From Paraphoma chrysanthemicola (Eukaryota; Ascomycota; Dothideomycetes; Pleosporales; Phaeosphaeriaceae): 64,000 nucleotides of DNA. The notes under the pieces are model-generated. The model was given only the letters and a program-made list of their open reading frames with translations. It had not been told where the DNA came from and did not search any database. The stretch spans positions 310,001 through 374,000 of the forward strand of contig JAGMWG010000021.1 in assembly GCA_020744225.1 (NCBI GenBank), read 5' to 3'. This document shows, piece after piece, positions 9,889-21,417 of the stretch. Numbering within the stretch: the first letter of the stretch is position 1; the number at the start of each line of letters is the position of its first letter. The translations under genes and the position numbers were made by a program.

Positions 9889-12800
9889 TCATGTTTGCTC
9901 TTCTTTTGGACTCTTGGTCCTGCTTTTTCTTTTTTCCTTCTCCACTTTCTGCTTCAACACTCTCAGTCTCTCTTCTGTGATCTTAATAGCTTCATCCATC
10001 TCGCGTTCTTTCATATTCGCCGGTGGCAGGCGCGCTTGCTTGCTATCGTCATGCAGTAAGCTTCCGCCAGTAACAGACGAATGCGCTCTGTCAAGAGCCA
10101 CTCGGTCCTCCAACCACTTCCAAAGCTCCGACTCTTCGTGCCGCCAAATCTCATCGTATGCGACTTGTCTTTGGGCAATTGACCACTGATTAGGTCCCAG
10201 CGCGGATGATGCTCCACGGAAGAACCACGAATATAACAGTAGTGCGCCAAGAACGGTGATGATGATCTGAGGTGTGAATATCGGCCCGATGATGTCTGCG
10301 ACAGGGCCCAGAAGGCCATGCAAGGGTTCGAACAAGCCCCAATCCGCTTGCTTGGTCTGAGTTGCTGGGGTTTGGGCGGTAACAGGCGCAGGCGCCTCGT
10401 CTAGGATATTGGCCTTGGAACGCTTCTTTCCGCGTCCAACTTTTCCTGGTACTCTCGCGGGCGCAGCTCTGGCGTTCACGGCAGTTCGAAGGGCAGCGGT
10501 AAGAGAGGTGGCGTACGACATTTGACCGCTGTTTGCGCCCGATTCGATAGCACCTGCATGAAATTAGCGGATGTATAGTATTACAATTTGATGTGGAATC
10601 TCACCCTTAAGCCAGCTCTTGCCTGACCACTCTACAGCATAGGTCATGATGACACGCGTGCTGTTGCCAGGTCCCCACATGAGGCAGTATCGCGTCTTTG
10701 TCAGGAAGATGTTTCCACTTGGTACATCGGGAGTGCTAGTACTTTGCAGAACAGTAACTGCTCGGTCTAGGTCATATTGCTCGAGGTTAGACGAAATATT
10801 GCACTTTGTTTGACGGGGTCCAACCGGAGCCGACAGGGGTTTGATGTAAGAGTAAGTAGAGGACTTCTTTTCCTCGCCGAGTCCCTTTTTGTCATCCTCA
10901 AGCTGCAGATCCAGTGATTTCTGGTCTTCAACCAGCCACTTTCGCATGAAGACCCCCGAAGCCGGGCCGAACATGAGGCTGTACACTTTGCCCAACGGTG
11001 CCGGAATTGTCGTGTCAATGAGCAGCTTCTCGTAGTGCTGGTCATTGTCTCCGCACTCGGTGGGTCCATGATTAGCCGCGCCCGGGAAATCTTGTCCAGC
11101 CACCACTGAGCCATTGGTTGCTGCTTTCGCAGCCTCGGTCACATCGCCACCACCACCTACTGCCTGTGAAACAGCTGCGCTTACTTTACGCTGAGCTTCC
11201 CCACCGACCGCTGAGCCGAGGTCGCTGCCGGCCACACTTCCTTCTCCAGGCTCGGTGAAACTCCCCATGCCATCATCTTCCTCAGCATCCTCGTCGTAGA
11301 CATCGTCATCCGAGTCCTGGAGGGAACCATCGTCGCTGCCGACTGATTCAGCTTTCTCAGTCTTATCGCCAGTGCCACCAGAGTCTAGTGCTACACCGTT
11401 CAAAGATGACTTGAGGTTGGGATGAGAGATTTTCCAGATACCAATGATGAGATCGTAAGTAGAGTCTCTGGCCAGAAACGACGCAAAGACGTTTCGAGCA
11501 TGCAGTGTCTGTATGACAATAGCATTGGGGAACAGCACTGCCGTGGACTTCTTCTCAACCGATACAACCTCGTCGAAGCTGATGACAAGGTTAGTGACCC
11601 AGCCCAGAATGTTGCTAGAGAAGCAGAGGTGTCCTTCTGAGACATAAAGTCGTCCGTGGAGCAGAATCTCCTTTTGAAGCGCGGCGCTATAATCCTCAAT
11701 GAGGTAGTCGTCCTCCGGCACACTCTTGAAGAAATTGTGGAAATCCCTGTTACGCTTTGGCGATGCCACCGCGAATCCAGTGCCATTTAATCGATTGCCA
11801 TTCAGGGCCGCACTTGGGGCCAGGGTCGCGGTGCTGCCAGCTATCGCTGCACCAATCGTGTGGCCAGTTGTGGCGGAGCTTCCTCTGTGACGTCTTTTTC
11901 TACCACCGCTGATGCGACTACGTATGCTGCCCTGACGCTGTATCGATGATGCAGCCGGGGAGTCTGTGATATCTGGCTGTCTTTGTGGAGACGCAGCGCC
12001 GGGGGCAGATGAGCCAGAATTCGCAGTATGAGACCGAGGACGGTCTTTACTGACTAGTGCAGACTGGTCTGCAGCATAGGCGGCAGTCACTGCCTGAGTA
12101 GCAGCAATGTCCTCCGCCTTTGCTGAGGCTTCATCAGCCTTGGCCGTGACATTAGTGGACGAAGACATGGGGCTGACTTCGTCTACAATGCCAAGATGAG
12201 CCAGACTTAGATTTCCAGAACCGAGAGTCTCAACTGCTGGTCTACGCTTCTCAGCAGCCCCGTCCGCGTTTGGTTCGGCGTTCTCTGGCCCAATGACCTC
12301 TTCACCACCGTCCTCCGCTTTTCTGTCGTCTTCGTCTTGTTGCTGCTGGCCGCCTTTGCTCTTGTTGTTTGTATTGATGGCAATTGTGTTACTGAAATTG
12401 TTCGCCGCGTTCTGCGCAGCAGAGAAGACAGATGCAAAGAAACCACCAGGGTTTTGTGGCGCAAAAGCAGTACCTCCCGGAGTCTTTGCTTCTTCGGGGT
12501 GAGGCGTCAGCGGCGCTGTTATCGAATTGGACAATTTGCTGGGAGGATTGGTTGCGGAGCGTACGCGTCTGTGCGATATCATATTCCCCGATGGGGATAC
12601 CGTCACGTTCGGATTTGACTGTGCGGTCGCGTTCTTTGAACCGTCCTTGGAGTTTGTAGGATGCGTAGGAGAGGTGGCTCTTCCATCGGTCGGCGTAGGT
12701 GGAGTTACAAAAGTCGTTGGTGCATCCGTGAGATTTGGCGGGGTTGCAGGGAGCTGTGTAATGATGCGCTTAGGTGCAGTCGATCGAAGCGAAGTAGCGG

Positions 12801-14013
12801 ACTGTGTCTCCCTTCCAGAGTGAATCTGCGGGGGTGAAGCCTGAAAAGGTTCGTCCAGGACCCTCGTCTCACGCTTCTTTCCTCCAAACAATGCACCAAT
12901 TCCGCCCCCACTTGTACTTGGCCTCGAACCTTCCGAGTCACCGCCCGTCTTAGGAGAGGTAGACCGCCGAGTGGGCGCAAAGGCCTCTTTCAAGCGTCCT
13001 ACTGGCGACGGCGATACGCCTCGCTTGTTCGCAGTGACGTCGATTGTGTTTGCGTGGTGGATGGGCACTCCTTCGGCGGAAGTCACGGAGTCGACAAGCG
13101 TGGCATCGGTGGCGGATCCGACCGAGTCTATCGTCTCGGACACTATCAGAGGCGAAGAGAGGGTCAAGAGTCCTGCGTGCGACTGGTGTGGTGATATGCC
13201 AGGCCGTCTCACTGGCGAGCTTTGAATTGGTTAGCCAGGTGGACGCGCAAGCCGGGTGCGTACGTGTGCGGACAAAGAGAATAATAGACGACAGTGGTGG
13301 GTTTCACGAATGACGCAGAACAGAATAGTGCAAGCGAAGGGTAGGAATGGTAAAGGTGCGCTGCGATGATGTTGGGGTGGGAATGTGGTGGGGAAGTTCT
13401 GGGCGGGAGTGCTTGATGATGGTACAGGTGTCAATGCTTGCTGCGGCGAAATGCCACATGGCTATGCTGCCAATGACATGACTGCGCAAGGGCACCCCAA
13501 CTATACGGAATACGGCGAAACGACACTATGGAACGAAAGCAGGTACGCGACTTACGCATCCGAGTCCGAGTCTTCGGTGAGCAGACTGCTGGCGACGCTC
13601 TTGTGCAGACCTAGCGAGTCGTCGCTCTGGTTGCGTGGCTCCGCGCTGGGCCGGCGTCTGACATTGGGCACGGGCGGGATCTCGTCGCCGTGGTCCAGCA
13701 GCGAGAGGTCGTCCTGGCTGGCGGCCGATTTCTTGCGCTGCTTGCTCTTCCCCTTGAAGATGCGCGACATGCGCTTGCGGTGGTGGGACGAGGTGTCGCT
13801 GCGGCCGTCCTCGGAGTTGCGGCTCTTGAGCTTGTCGAGCGCGCCGTCGCTGGACCTGTGCAGGTCGTCGTCGCGGGCGTCGCTGCTCGCAATTGACACT
13901 GTGGACGACTCTGGGCCCTTGGATGCTGCGCGGCTGGGCGGTGCAGCCAGGCTGTCTCCGCTGGCGAGGTCGCGCGACGAGACGGCATTGCGTGCGCGGT
14001 CCACTGCCGCCAT
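9889..14013 (-). CDS. GRAM and VASt domain sterol-transfer protein (Lam/Ysp2 type)
   Basis: Predicted ER-anchored lipid transfer protein acting at ER-plasma membrane contacts, moving sterol with its VASt (StART-like) domain. Model: exons 14013-13556, 13219-10605 and 10553-9889; introns 336 and 51 bp; 1245 aa, all phases closing. Residues 1-152 are a basic, serine-rich leader. The GRAM domain starts at RDFHNFFKSVPEDDYLIEDY (about residue 650) and includes LHGRLYVSEGHLCFSSNILG. The VASt domain starts at HYEKLLIDTTIPAPLGKVY (about 870) and runs across the second junction (WSGKSWLKG joined to AIESGANSGQ). A single membrane segment IIITVLGALLLYSWFF follows at about 1120, then a charged coiled-coil tail. 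The first junction gives DSDA-SPVRRPGISPHQSHAGLLTLSSPL, a family-typical stretch. The unusually long first intron has a clean branch and acceptor (CTGGCTAACCAATTCAAAG). Confidence 0.88.
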
Positions 14014-14509
14014 GCTGGGCGCTGCGACTGCTGCTGGGAATGGAGGCGATCTGGAGACTGCTGCAGTGCGAGAGAAGGTCGGTCGATGTCACGTCTGCAT
14101 GCCGTCGCCTGCGAGTGCGCGTGTCTGCCGTGACCGCCGGGGCGATGATGGTCAATTACGTAGTGATGCAGGGCTCACGAGCGGCTCAGTGTTGTGCGAC
14201 GCCGTGCTGAGGCGTCATGGCTGTGGGAGTATCAGGGCGTACACGCTTTCAGGCAGCCCAGGAGTCCAGCAAGGCAGTCCAGCTCCGGATGGGTTGCATG
14301 AAACGCAGCCTCTGGCCGGCGTGTTTGTCGCTGGGCCCCAGAGCGTCCCTAGTGCCCAGCTGATCGTCTCCCGCGGTGCATGGGTGCCCATCCCTGCAGG
14401 CGTCCGCGAAACACCGTCATGCAGGCAGTCACCAGCGGATATCACCACCGTGATGACCAGACCTCCGCCGCCGCGCTGAACATGAACCGCCTCCGCCGGC
14501 AGCACCAGC
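14014..14509. other. Divergent promoter region
   Basis: About 500 bp of GC-rich DNA between the start codons of the minus-strand GRAM/VASt gene and the plus-strand MIT-domain gene. Long frames cross it on both strands, but these are explained by GC-rich composition. No gene is supported. Confidence 0.5.
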
Positions 14510-16263
14510 ATGGAGTCCGCCGCCCTGACCAAGGCCCACGAGCACGTCCGCACCGCAGCGACAGCCACGTACGATAACAGAGTAGCCACTGCGGGGCAGG
14601 AGCACGACTATGCTGCGAGCGCATTCCACGAAGCCGTCAACGACACGCATAATGCTGAGGTCCGTAGCCAGCTTCACGCCTAGGCCATACTGACGGTTGA
14701 AAGGCCCTCCGCATCCTCAGTCTCCTCGAAGACCACCACCGCAAGCTCGCCGGCCTGATCAAAGAGGCCCCGCGCAAAGAGAAGCAGAACACCGCGGGAC
14801 AGACTTCAGACGCCGCTGCAAAGCCGGCTGCCTCGAACAAAGCCACGAGCAAAGGCACATCGGCTGCATCCTCGCCAGCGCCCACCTCACGCCGCCGACT
14901 GCCGCAGTCGTCCATCGCGAGTAATCTCGCAGAGAAGCGTGGCATCCCGACTGCGAGACGCACTACGAGCGGGACGGCCGTCAATATTGCAGGCGCTATT
15001 GGGAGCCGGGAGGAGCAGGGCGCGACACCAGTGCGCGATCTACTCGCGCAGCAGTCACGGAGAGCCGAGGCGTCCAAGTTGAAAGATGCGCCAACAGCGC
15101 AGAAGGAGCCGCCCAACCCACGGCCTGCGTCTCCACCCGCAGAGGACAACTTTCGCCGATTCTACTCTGCCTTTGGGGGCGTCATATCTGCCATCTCGGC
15201 ACCACTCGCCTTCACCTCCCTTCCCCTGAATCCGGCCGCCTCCACCCCCGCGCCCGAGCCACCTAAAGAAGAGAAGACATCCAAGACAAAGCCTCGCACG
15301 CGATCGCCCGAGGCATCACGCAGCGTCAAGTCCTCAGTCCCCGACCTAGCCTCTCTAATAAGCAAGCCGGCCTTGCGCGCTCTCAGAGAAGATGGCTCTG
15401 CACCGCTTGGTCCGAACGAGAGCTTCTATCTTGTACCTGGCACTGCGTCGTACGCCAGTATCCTACAGAACAAGCGAGACGCCCAAAATGCTGCTCTGAA
15501 TCCCATCGAAGAGGGCTCCGGGTCCATGAAAGGGAGCTCGCACGAAGAATTCGTTGACGCGCGAGAAAATGTCGGACCACCTTCACCCACCAAGGCCCGC
15601 CACGCGCGCACCAGGTCCGGCTCAGGCGTTACGCCGCAACGCAGCATTCCCGCTGGTCGTGGTGCAGGCCTCAAGACCATGGAAGAACTTGCCCTCGAGA
15701 ACGAGACGCTCAAAACCGTCATCGACAAGCAGGCCAAACGCATCCAAATGTGGGAACTCAACTCCCAAAACAGTTTCAACGCACTCGCTCAATCATTCCG
15801 GGCTCGTGGACCAGGACGCATGTCGAGCGACCCGAATGCGCTTGCTCACGCTTTATCCCAAGGATCCGGCGCTGTGCCTGCACTCCCTTCACCACCGATG
15901 CCAAACAGCCAACCCACATCACCTGGCCTCGCGCCACCGCGGGACGCCGACACAGCGCGTAGAATCGCGGATCTGGAAGCCATGTTGGCTAATCAGACGG
16001 CCAAAGTGCACGATCTGATGAGCAACAATGAACATCTGGCGAAGCAGAACGAGAAGAATTCCCAAGTGATTGGCCGGTACAGAGAGCAGTGGGAGAAGTT
16101 GAAAGCAGGCGCTAGGAAGAAGGAGCAAGAAAGGAAGGAAAGGAGGGTGTTGGAGGTCAAGGCTGGAGAAGTGGCCAAGGATAGCGAAAGTGGAGATGCG
16201 GCCGAGGAGGTGGAAGGGGAGGGCGATGTGGAACTGGATGAGCCTGGCTTCGGGAAGGCATAG
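14510..16263 (+). CDS. Atg38-like protein with N-terminal MIT-type helices and C-terminal coiled coil
   Basis: Exons 14510-14659 and 14704-16263, 44-bp intron, 569 aa. Residues 1-75 form an MIT-like three-helix region: ALTKAHEHVRTAATATYDNR, AASAFHEAVNDTHNAE, and after the junction ALRILSLLEDHHRKLAGLIK. A long disordered Pro/Ser/Ala region follows, then a coiled coil (ENETLKTVIDKQAKRIQMWE) and a second helical segment near the C-terminus (NQTAKVHDLMSNNEHLAKQN), ending in an acidic tail. MIT plus coiled coil matches the layout of Atg38, the linker of the Vps34 PI3-kinase complex I in autophagy, but I assign this on architecture only. The donor GTCCGT is poor at position +3; the branch CTGAC and acceptor AAAG are good, and the junction restores an unbroken MIT helix. 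Confidence 0.65.
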
Positions 16264-16590
16264 TATATAGCTCTACAATTGATACCCAAATAGATGAATA
16301 CCTCCGTCAAGTCTGATTTGTAATGCAAGAGTAAGACCCCTACGTAGAATTTATGGACAGCGCGCTGGCCCGTGATTTAGAAGCACAGCTTTCACACCCA
16401 CGGGCATGTATTTCTTGATCAATCGTGGTTGTAATTCAGGCATAAACTACACGAAACGCAAAACGTCTTCTTGCTACTTTCACCATGGCAGTCTTGTTGA
16501 AGCGCGCAAATATATAACGCCATTTCCTAAAACTCCTAAACGGCCAAATCACATGTAACCATCGCAGATTGCCAATTCCACATCGACCAT
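16264..16590. other. Convergent 3' flanks
   Basis: About 330 bp between the stop codons of the MIT-domain gene and the convergent CPA1 gene. No further feature is evident. Confidence 0.5.
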
Positions 16591-18089
16591 CTAAGCAGAA
16601 GCGGTAATCGGCTGGTACGGGGGAGCGACTGGGCCGCCCACATCGACCTGCTCGACACGACCAGGAGCATGGAGCTCAAAGTCTGGTTGGGCAGGGTGCA
16701 CACCAACACGCTCCTTGCTGAGGAGGTCGACAAGAAGAGGGCTGGGCTTGTTGCTCTTCTCAGAGAACGATGCCTGGTGGTCCTTGTACCTCTGCACATT
16801 CTCCATGTACTTGTCAAAGAGGTAGGAAGAGTCCATTGGGCCGCCCTTGGCCTCGGGATGGAACTGTGCGCTGAAGATGGGGCGGGAGTTATGGATCAGA
16901 CCCTCGTTCGACTGGTCGTTGAGGTTGGTGAAGTACTCCCTCCACTCGCTGCTAAGAGTCGTAGGATCAACAGCGTATCCGTGGTTCTGCGAAGTGATGT
17001 GACACTTGCCGGTCGTGAGGTCGAGCGCCGGAATGTTGTGGGCCCGGTTTCCGTACTTGAGCTTGATCGTCTTGGCGCCAGCGGCCAGAGCAATGAGCTG
17101 GTGACCCATGCAAATACCCATCACAGGAAGCTGGGAAGTCTCAAACAGCTTGCGTAGGTTGTACACGGTGGAAGTGCAATGAGTTGGGTCTCCTGGTCCG
17201 TTGGAGATGAAGACACCATCAAAATGATGAGCGACCTTGTGGATGGGATAGTCAAAGGGAAAGCAGGTCACGCTAGCACCTCGAGAGACAAGGCTTCGAA
17301 GGATGTTCTCCTTGACACCGCAGTCGATTAGAGCAACGTGCATGTCGCCCAGGGAGGAGCTAACATGGAACGGAGCCTTGGTGGAGACACGGCGGACCAA
17401 GTTGATGGCCTCAGGGTCAATGTAGGCCTCGTCCTCGTCGGCGTCGTACTCTTCGCCAATGGAGATGCGGGCCAAAGAGGAACCCTGCTCACGCAGGTAT
17501 GTCACAACCTCACGAGTATCAACACCAGAAATGGCGGGCACACCCTCGCGGGCGCACCATTGAGCCAGAGACTCGACGGCAGTCCAATGGCTATGCTTCA
17601 TGGCATAGTCCTGGACGACAATGCCGGACGCCTGGATGTTGGGCGATTCGAAATAACGGAGCAGGCCGTGCTCGTCGCGAGCGGCGGAGGGGACGCCGTA
17701 GTTGCCGATCAGAGGCTGGGTGAAGACAAGAATCTGGCCGCGATAAGACGGGTCGGTCATGGACTCGGGGTAGCCAACGAGCGAGGTGGTGAAGACTGCT
17801 TCGCCGGAGATGTTGGCTTTGGCACCAAAGGACTTGCCCGAGAAGATTGGGCCATTCTGCAAAGCGGTGAGCAAAGTTGAAACATGATGACGACGGATAT
17901 GCATACCTTGATGGTGAAGGTAGCCCTCTCGGTCGAGATAGGCGTGCCCTGGCGCTGTGGGTTGGGAATGGCGCGTTCAGTGCTGGTCTGCACCGTAGCC
18001 AGATAGCGGGCCTGTGTGCGGTTCTTTGTCACTTGTCCCAGAACACTCGAGGACCGGATGGCGGAAGGCTTGCAGAGTTGCGACAACAT
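16591..18089 (-). CDS. CPA1: Arginine-specific carbamoyl-phosphate synthase, small (glutaminase) subunit
   Basis: Supplies ammonia from glutamine to the large subunit for carbamoyl phosphate in arginine synthesis, in the mitochondrion of filamentous fungi. Exons 18089-17907 and 17856-16591, 50-bp intron, 482 aa. The N-terminal 40 residues are basic and serine-rich without acids (LCKPSAIRSSSVLGQVTKNR), a mitochondrial presequence. The CPSase small-chain domain starts at ATFTIK joined across the intron to NGPIFSGKSFGA. The class I glutamine amidotransferase domain carries the nucleophile Cys in MGICMGHQLIALA (near residue 315), the oxyanion block SNGPGDP and the catalytic His-Glu in AQFHPEAKGG. 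Upstream, a spliced uORF encodes the arginine attenuator peptide; its stop lies 57 nt before this ATG, so translation of this gene should fall when arginine is high. Confidence 0.95.
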
Positions 18090-18146
18090 GTTGAGCGGAG
18101 ATTTGAGCGGTAGCGGTAGTATTTGTAACGGTGTTGAGTCAGGCTT

Positions 18147-18430
18147 TCAGTTTACTGAGGCCTTCCACAGGTGGTCTGCATGGGGTCAGTTTGACGCTCG
18201 CTACGCGCCGATGTTCGGGCGGCAGCATACCTGAGATGTAGTCCTGCACCACTCAATTAGCCATGGTCACAATGGGGGAGAAGGATGAAGCGCAGCAGAA
18301 AATGCATCGAAGCCACCGAGGGCGCCGGCCGGCGTGCGGTGAAATGCGGTGTGCGGATCGTTGCGATAAGGAAACTAGACGACGCTGAGAGACGTACCTG
18401 GGAAGTGAAGACGGAGGGAGCAGCACGCAT
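18147..18430 (-). CDS. Arginine attenuator peptide uORF, split over three exons
   Basis: A 24-residue leader peptide that stalls the ribosome in its own exit tunnel when arginine is abundant, lowering CPA1 translation. Exon 1 (18430-18398) encodes MRAAPSVFTSQ; exon 2 is only 13 nt (18243-18231) and encodes DYIS plus one base; exon 3 (18175-18147) completes DHLWKASVN and a TGA stop. Length is the standard 24 residues, and the known critical Asp at position 12, plus Ser-10, Tyr-13, Leu-18 and Trp-19, are in register. Introns are 154 bp (GTACGT, branch GGCTAAT, GTGCAG) and 55 bp (GTATGC, branch ACTGACC, TGCAG). The peptide exists only in the spliced mRNA. The identification rests on the match to the conserved fungal peptide and on both phases closing. 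Confidence 0.92.
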
Positions 18431-18978
18431 AAGCGCGGTAGTGGACGCCGGACGAGGTCAGAAGGGCGGGTACGAAGAACCCTTTTTGCAGTGTGTTGTT
18501 CGGGCAAAGACTGGTGGAGCTGTGTAGGAGAAATGTGTGAGTCGGTCGTGAAGGTTTATCGGCCGGCGGGGCTAAAATTTGGTGCTAGGGCGCCGGCGAA
18601 TAGTGACGTTACAAAATACCATCGTGTCAGCACGTGCGAATGAGAATCCTCCGCCAGCACGCGTCACCTTTGGATATGCAGTATGATCTCGTTGGCCCCG
18701 CTATGAAGTGTCTGCGCAGGCACACGGCACTCGCGGCACCCTGTTGGCGGGACATGACTTCAGCATGGCGTGCCAGAGCTGTCCGCGCAGATCTCGCCAT
18801 CCCACGGAGATGGTCTATCCACACTTACTGCCACCGTCTTGACATGATTGCTAACTTTTCGTGCAGAGTATCAAATTGTTCGCAAAAATTGATTGCCCGA
18901 TGTCGGCTTGAGATGAGCGTACCTCATTACGGCCGCTTTATCAACTCATCATTTCCCTTGAACATTTGCTCCAACCAC
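18431..18978. other. CPA1 promoter and cellobiase 3' flank
   Basis: About 550 bp between the attenuator uORF start and the stop of the next minus-strand gene. It should contain the CPA1 promoter and transcription start. No gene or repeat is recognised. Confidence 0.45.
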
Positions 18979-21417
18979 CTAGACAGTGATCTTACCAGTC
19001 AGTCTCACGTCCCTTGAGCTGCTTCCCACGAAGACCCCAAACTCGCCGCTTGGCACTGTCCACGCCTTCTTGCTGTCATCCCAAATACTCAAATCCCTCC
19101 TTCGCAGCGCAAACGTTGCTGTCCCGCTGGCTCCAGCCGCGAGCTTCAACTTTGCGAACCCTCTCAATTGCTTCGGCGGCTCGCCAGCACTCGCGGGGTA
19201 TCCGAGGTAGAGCTGTGGCACCTCAGCACCTGCAACACCTCCAGAGTTAGTGACCTTTGCTGTCACTGTAGCGACTGTTTGCCAAAGGTCTGCGGGACCA
19301 CCGGGTCCTTTAATACCTGTTGCCGGACCCGCTGTTGGTGCTCCACTAACGCTCAGGCCGGAATATGTGAAGTTGGTGTACGACAGACCGAAGCCGAATT
19401 CGAACCTAGGTGTGATGTTGTTCTTGTCGAAGCGGCGGTAGTCAATGAAGAGGTCCCAGTTCTTGTCGTCACCCTGAGCAATTGTGGTGCCATAGTCTTC
19501 GGCCTTCTTTGCGATAGTATATGGCAGTTTACCAGATGGTGAGGCGCCGTACAGAACATCGACGAGACCATTGCCGGACTCCTGACCGGGTAGACCGGCC
19601 CAAACAACGGCGACGACATTGGGATTGTCGATCCATTCTTCCATCAGGATGGGACCGACAGAATGAACGACCACAATTGTCTTCTTGTTTACTGCAGCAA
19701 CTTGCTTGACGAGATCATTTCCGTTGTGCCATGCGTTGAGATCATTGCGATCACCTGCATTGCCTTCGACTGTAATGTATCCTTCGCCGGAATTGGCATT
19801 GATGCAAACAATGGCAATGTCAGCACTGCGGGCAGCGTTGGCACCCTGTGATGCGTTGTCATTTGGTGAAGAAGTGATTGTTGTGCCGTCAGTCTGAGCA
19901 CGCGTCTTGATGGCATCCAGTGGCGCAATCAAATATGGGAACTCAACGGAGCCACTGCCCCAGCCCATGGCCAGAGTACCATCGTTACATCCGCGGTCGA
20001 CACAGGCGTTTGCTCCCTTCGGTGCCACAATACTGTCCAGTCCAATCACAGCTATACTCTTGGGTTTGCTGAGTGGCAGAGCGGAAGCTGTGTTCTTCAA
20101 AAGGACAATTCCATCACGGGCCATGGCGCGCACATTGGTTTTATGAGTTCCGCCGACATTTTGGGTGCCAATGTTCCATGAGTTGAAAGTTGCAGTGGGG
20201 TAGCCCTTGTCCTGGCCTAGAAGGTACCATGCAGCCAGGATTCGCTTCACCATGTCGTCCAGTCGAGACTGCTGCACCTGGCCGTTGCTAATGGCGCTCT
20301 GAAGCTGAGGTCCCCAGTAGATATTCTGGTTGGAGAAATCGGTGCCCGGCATGGTCATATCGAGACCGCTGTTTGCACTACCAGAGGTGGTGTGCTGGGC
20401 TGAAAAGCAATGTAAGCGTATGCGCCTATAAATCCCTTTAGGTGGCACGTACCATTCCAATCCGACATGATATAACCACGGAAACCGAGCTCGTCCTTGA
20501 GAAGCTTGTTCATGACAGAATCACTCTCGCATGCCCAGGTGCCATTTATCTTGTTGTAGCTGCACATGACGGCAGCAACGTTTGAGTGAACTGCGTCCAT
20601 GAATGGCCAGACGTAGAGCTCTCTCAGCACCCGTCCAGGGACATCGGCACTCATTGTTTCGCGGTTCAATTCTTGCTCGTTGGCAATCCAATGCTTGGCC
20701 GTGGCTTGCACTCCTGCTTCTTGCATGCCCTCGACTGTCTGCGCCATCATAATGCCCTGCAGATACGGGTCTGAACCGAAACCCTCCCAGTTGCGACCGC
20801 CCTTAGCAAACTTGCCCAAAGGTCCGGAAGAAGGACCAAGTTGCACATTAATGCCCAGTTGCTTAGCCTCGGTGCCGAGGAATAGGCCACGCTCGCGAAC
20901 TAGATCAACGTCCCAAGTGCTCGCGGCATGAATACCGGCAGCAAAGGCAGTAGCGCCCTTCACGTAGCGGACTCCGAGCGGTCCATCTTGTGTTATGTTA
21001 GCATTGTTTTGACTCTGGACAATACGGAATGGCTATTGTGACGTTCTGCCTGTAAGTAGGCTAATGTGCTCTCAAGTCACAGTTGCTCGTCTCCTGTATC
21101 TCTCTTCTTACCTTGTAGACATAGAGACGGATATCCAATTGAGCTTGCTGCCTTGGTATTGCCAACACAATTTCCTTTCTGCCAGCCGACGCCAGTCACA
21201 ATGCCAATCTTCTCGCTTTGCGACAATTTTGCCAGGGCAGCTGTTGCCTTCGAATAGGCTTCGTCCCAGGAGATAACTGCTCGCTTTGACATCTTCTCTT
21301 CAGAAGGTATAGCTTGACCTGTCAGCAACTACGATGTCAACGTGCCGGTGATTGCGACAAACCTGAGGCTTGAGAAAGCGCAGCTGTTGCCAGCAGAGGG
21401 AATAAAAGGCTGCGCAT
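18979..21417 (-). CDS. bgl1: Secreted GH3 beta-glucosidase (cellobiase, Cel3A/Bgl1 type)
   Basis: Hydrolyses cellobiose and short cello-oligosaccharides to glucose outside the cell. Exons 21417-21363, 21318-21112, 20986-20453 and 20399-18979; introns 44, 125 and 53 bp; 738 aa, the usual size for Trichoderma-type Bgl1. Residues 1-18 (MRSLLFPLLATAALSQAS) form a signal peptide spliced to GQAIPSEEKMSK. Domain 1 begins at ISWDEAYSKATAALAKLSQS, with YPSLCLQDGPLGVRY and KHWIANEQELNRET. The catalytic nucleophile is the Asp of MSDWN (about residue 263). The alpha/beta sandwich domain contains DGIVLLKN and the acid/base region INANSGEGYITVEGNAGDR. A C-terminal fibronectin-III-like domain ends in PSGEFGVFVGSSSRDVRL. 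Similarity to cellulolytic Cel3A enzymes is high along the whole length. Confidence 0.95.

Noticed and set aside
9889..10521. Separate 210-codon membrane-protein gene
   Set aside because: It is the last exon of the GRAM/VASt gene; the 51-bp intron at 10554-10604 joins the two halves of the VASt domain in phase.
13385..14479. Long plus-strand frame of 364 codons
   Set aside because: Antisense shadow of the first exon of the GRAM/VASt gene in GC-rich DNA; arginine- and serine-rich without any motif.
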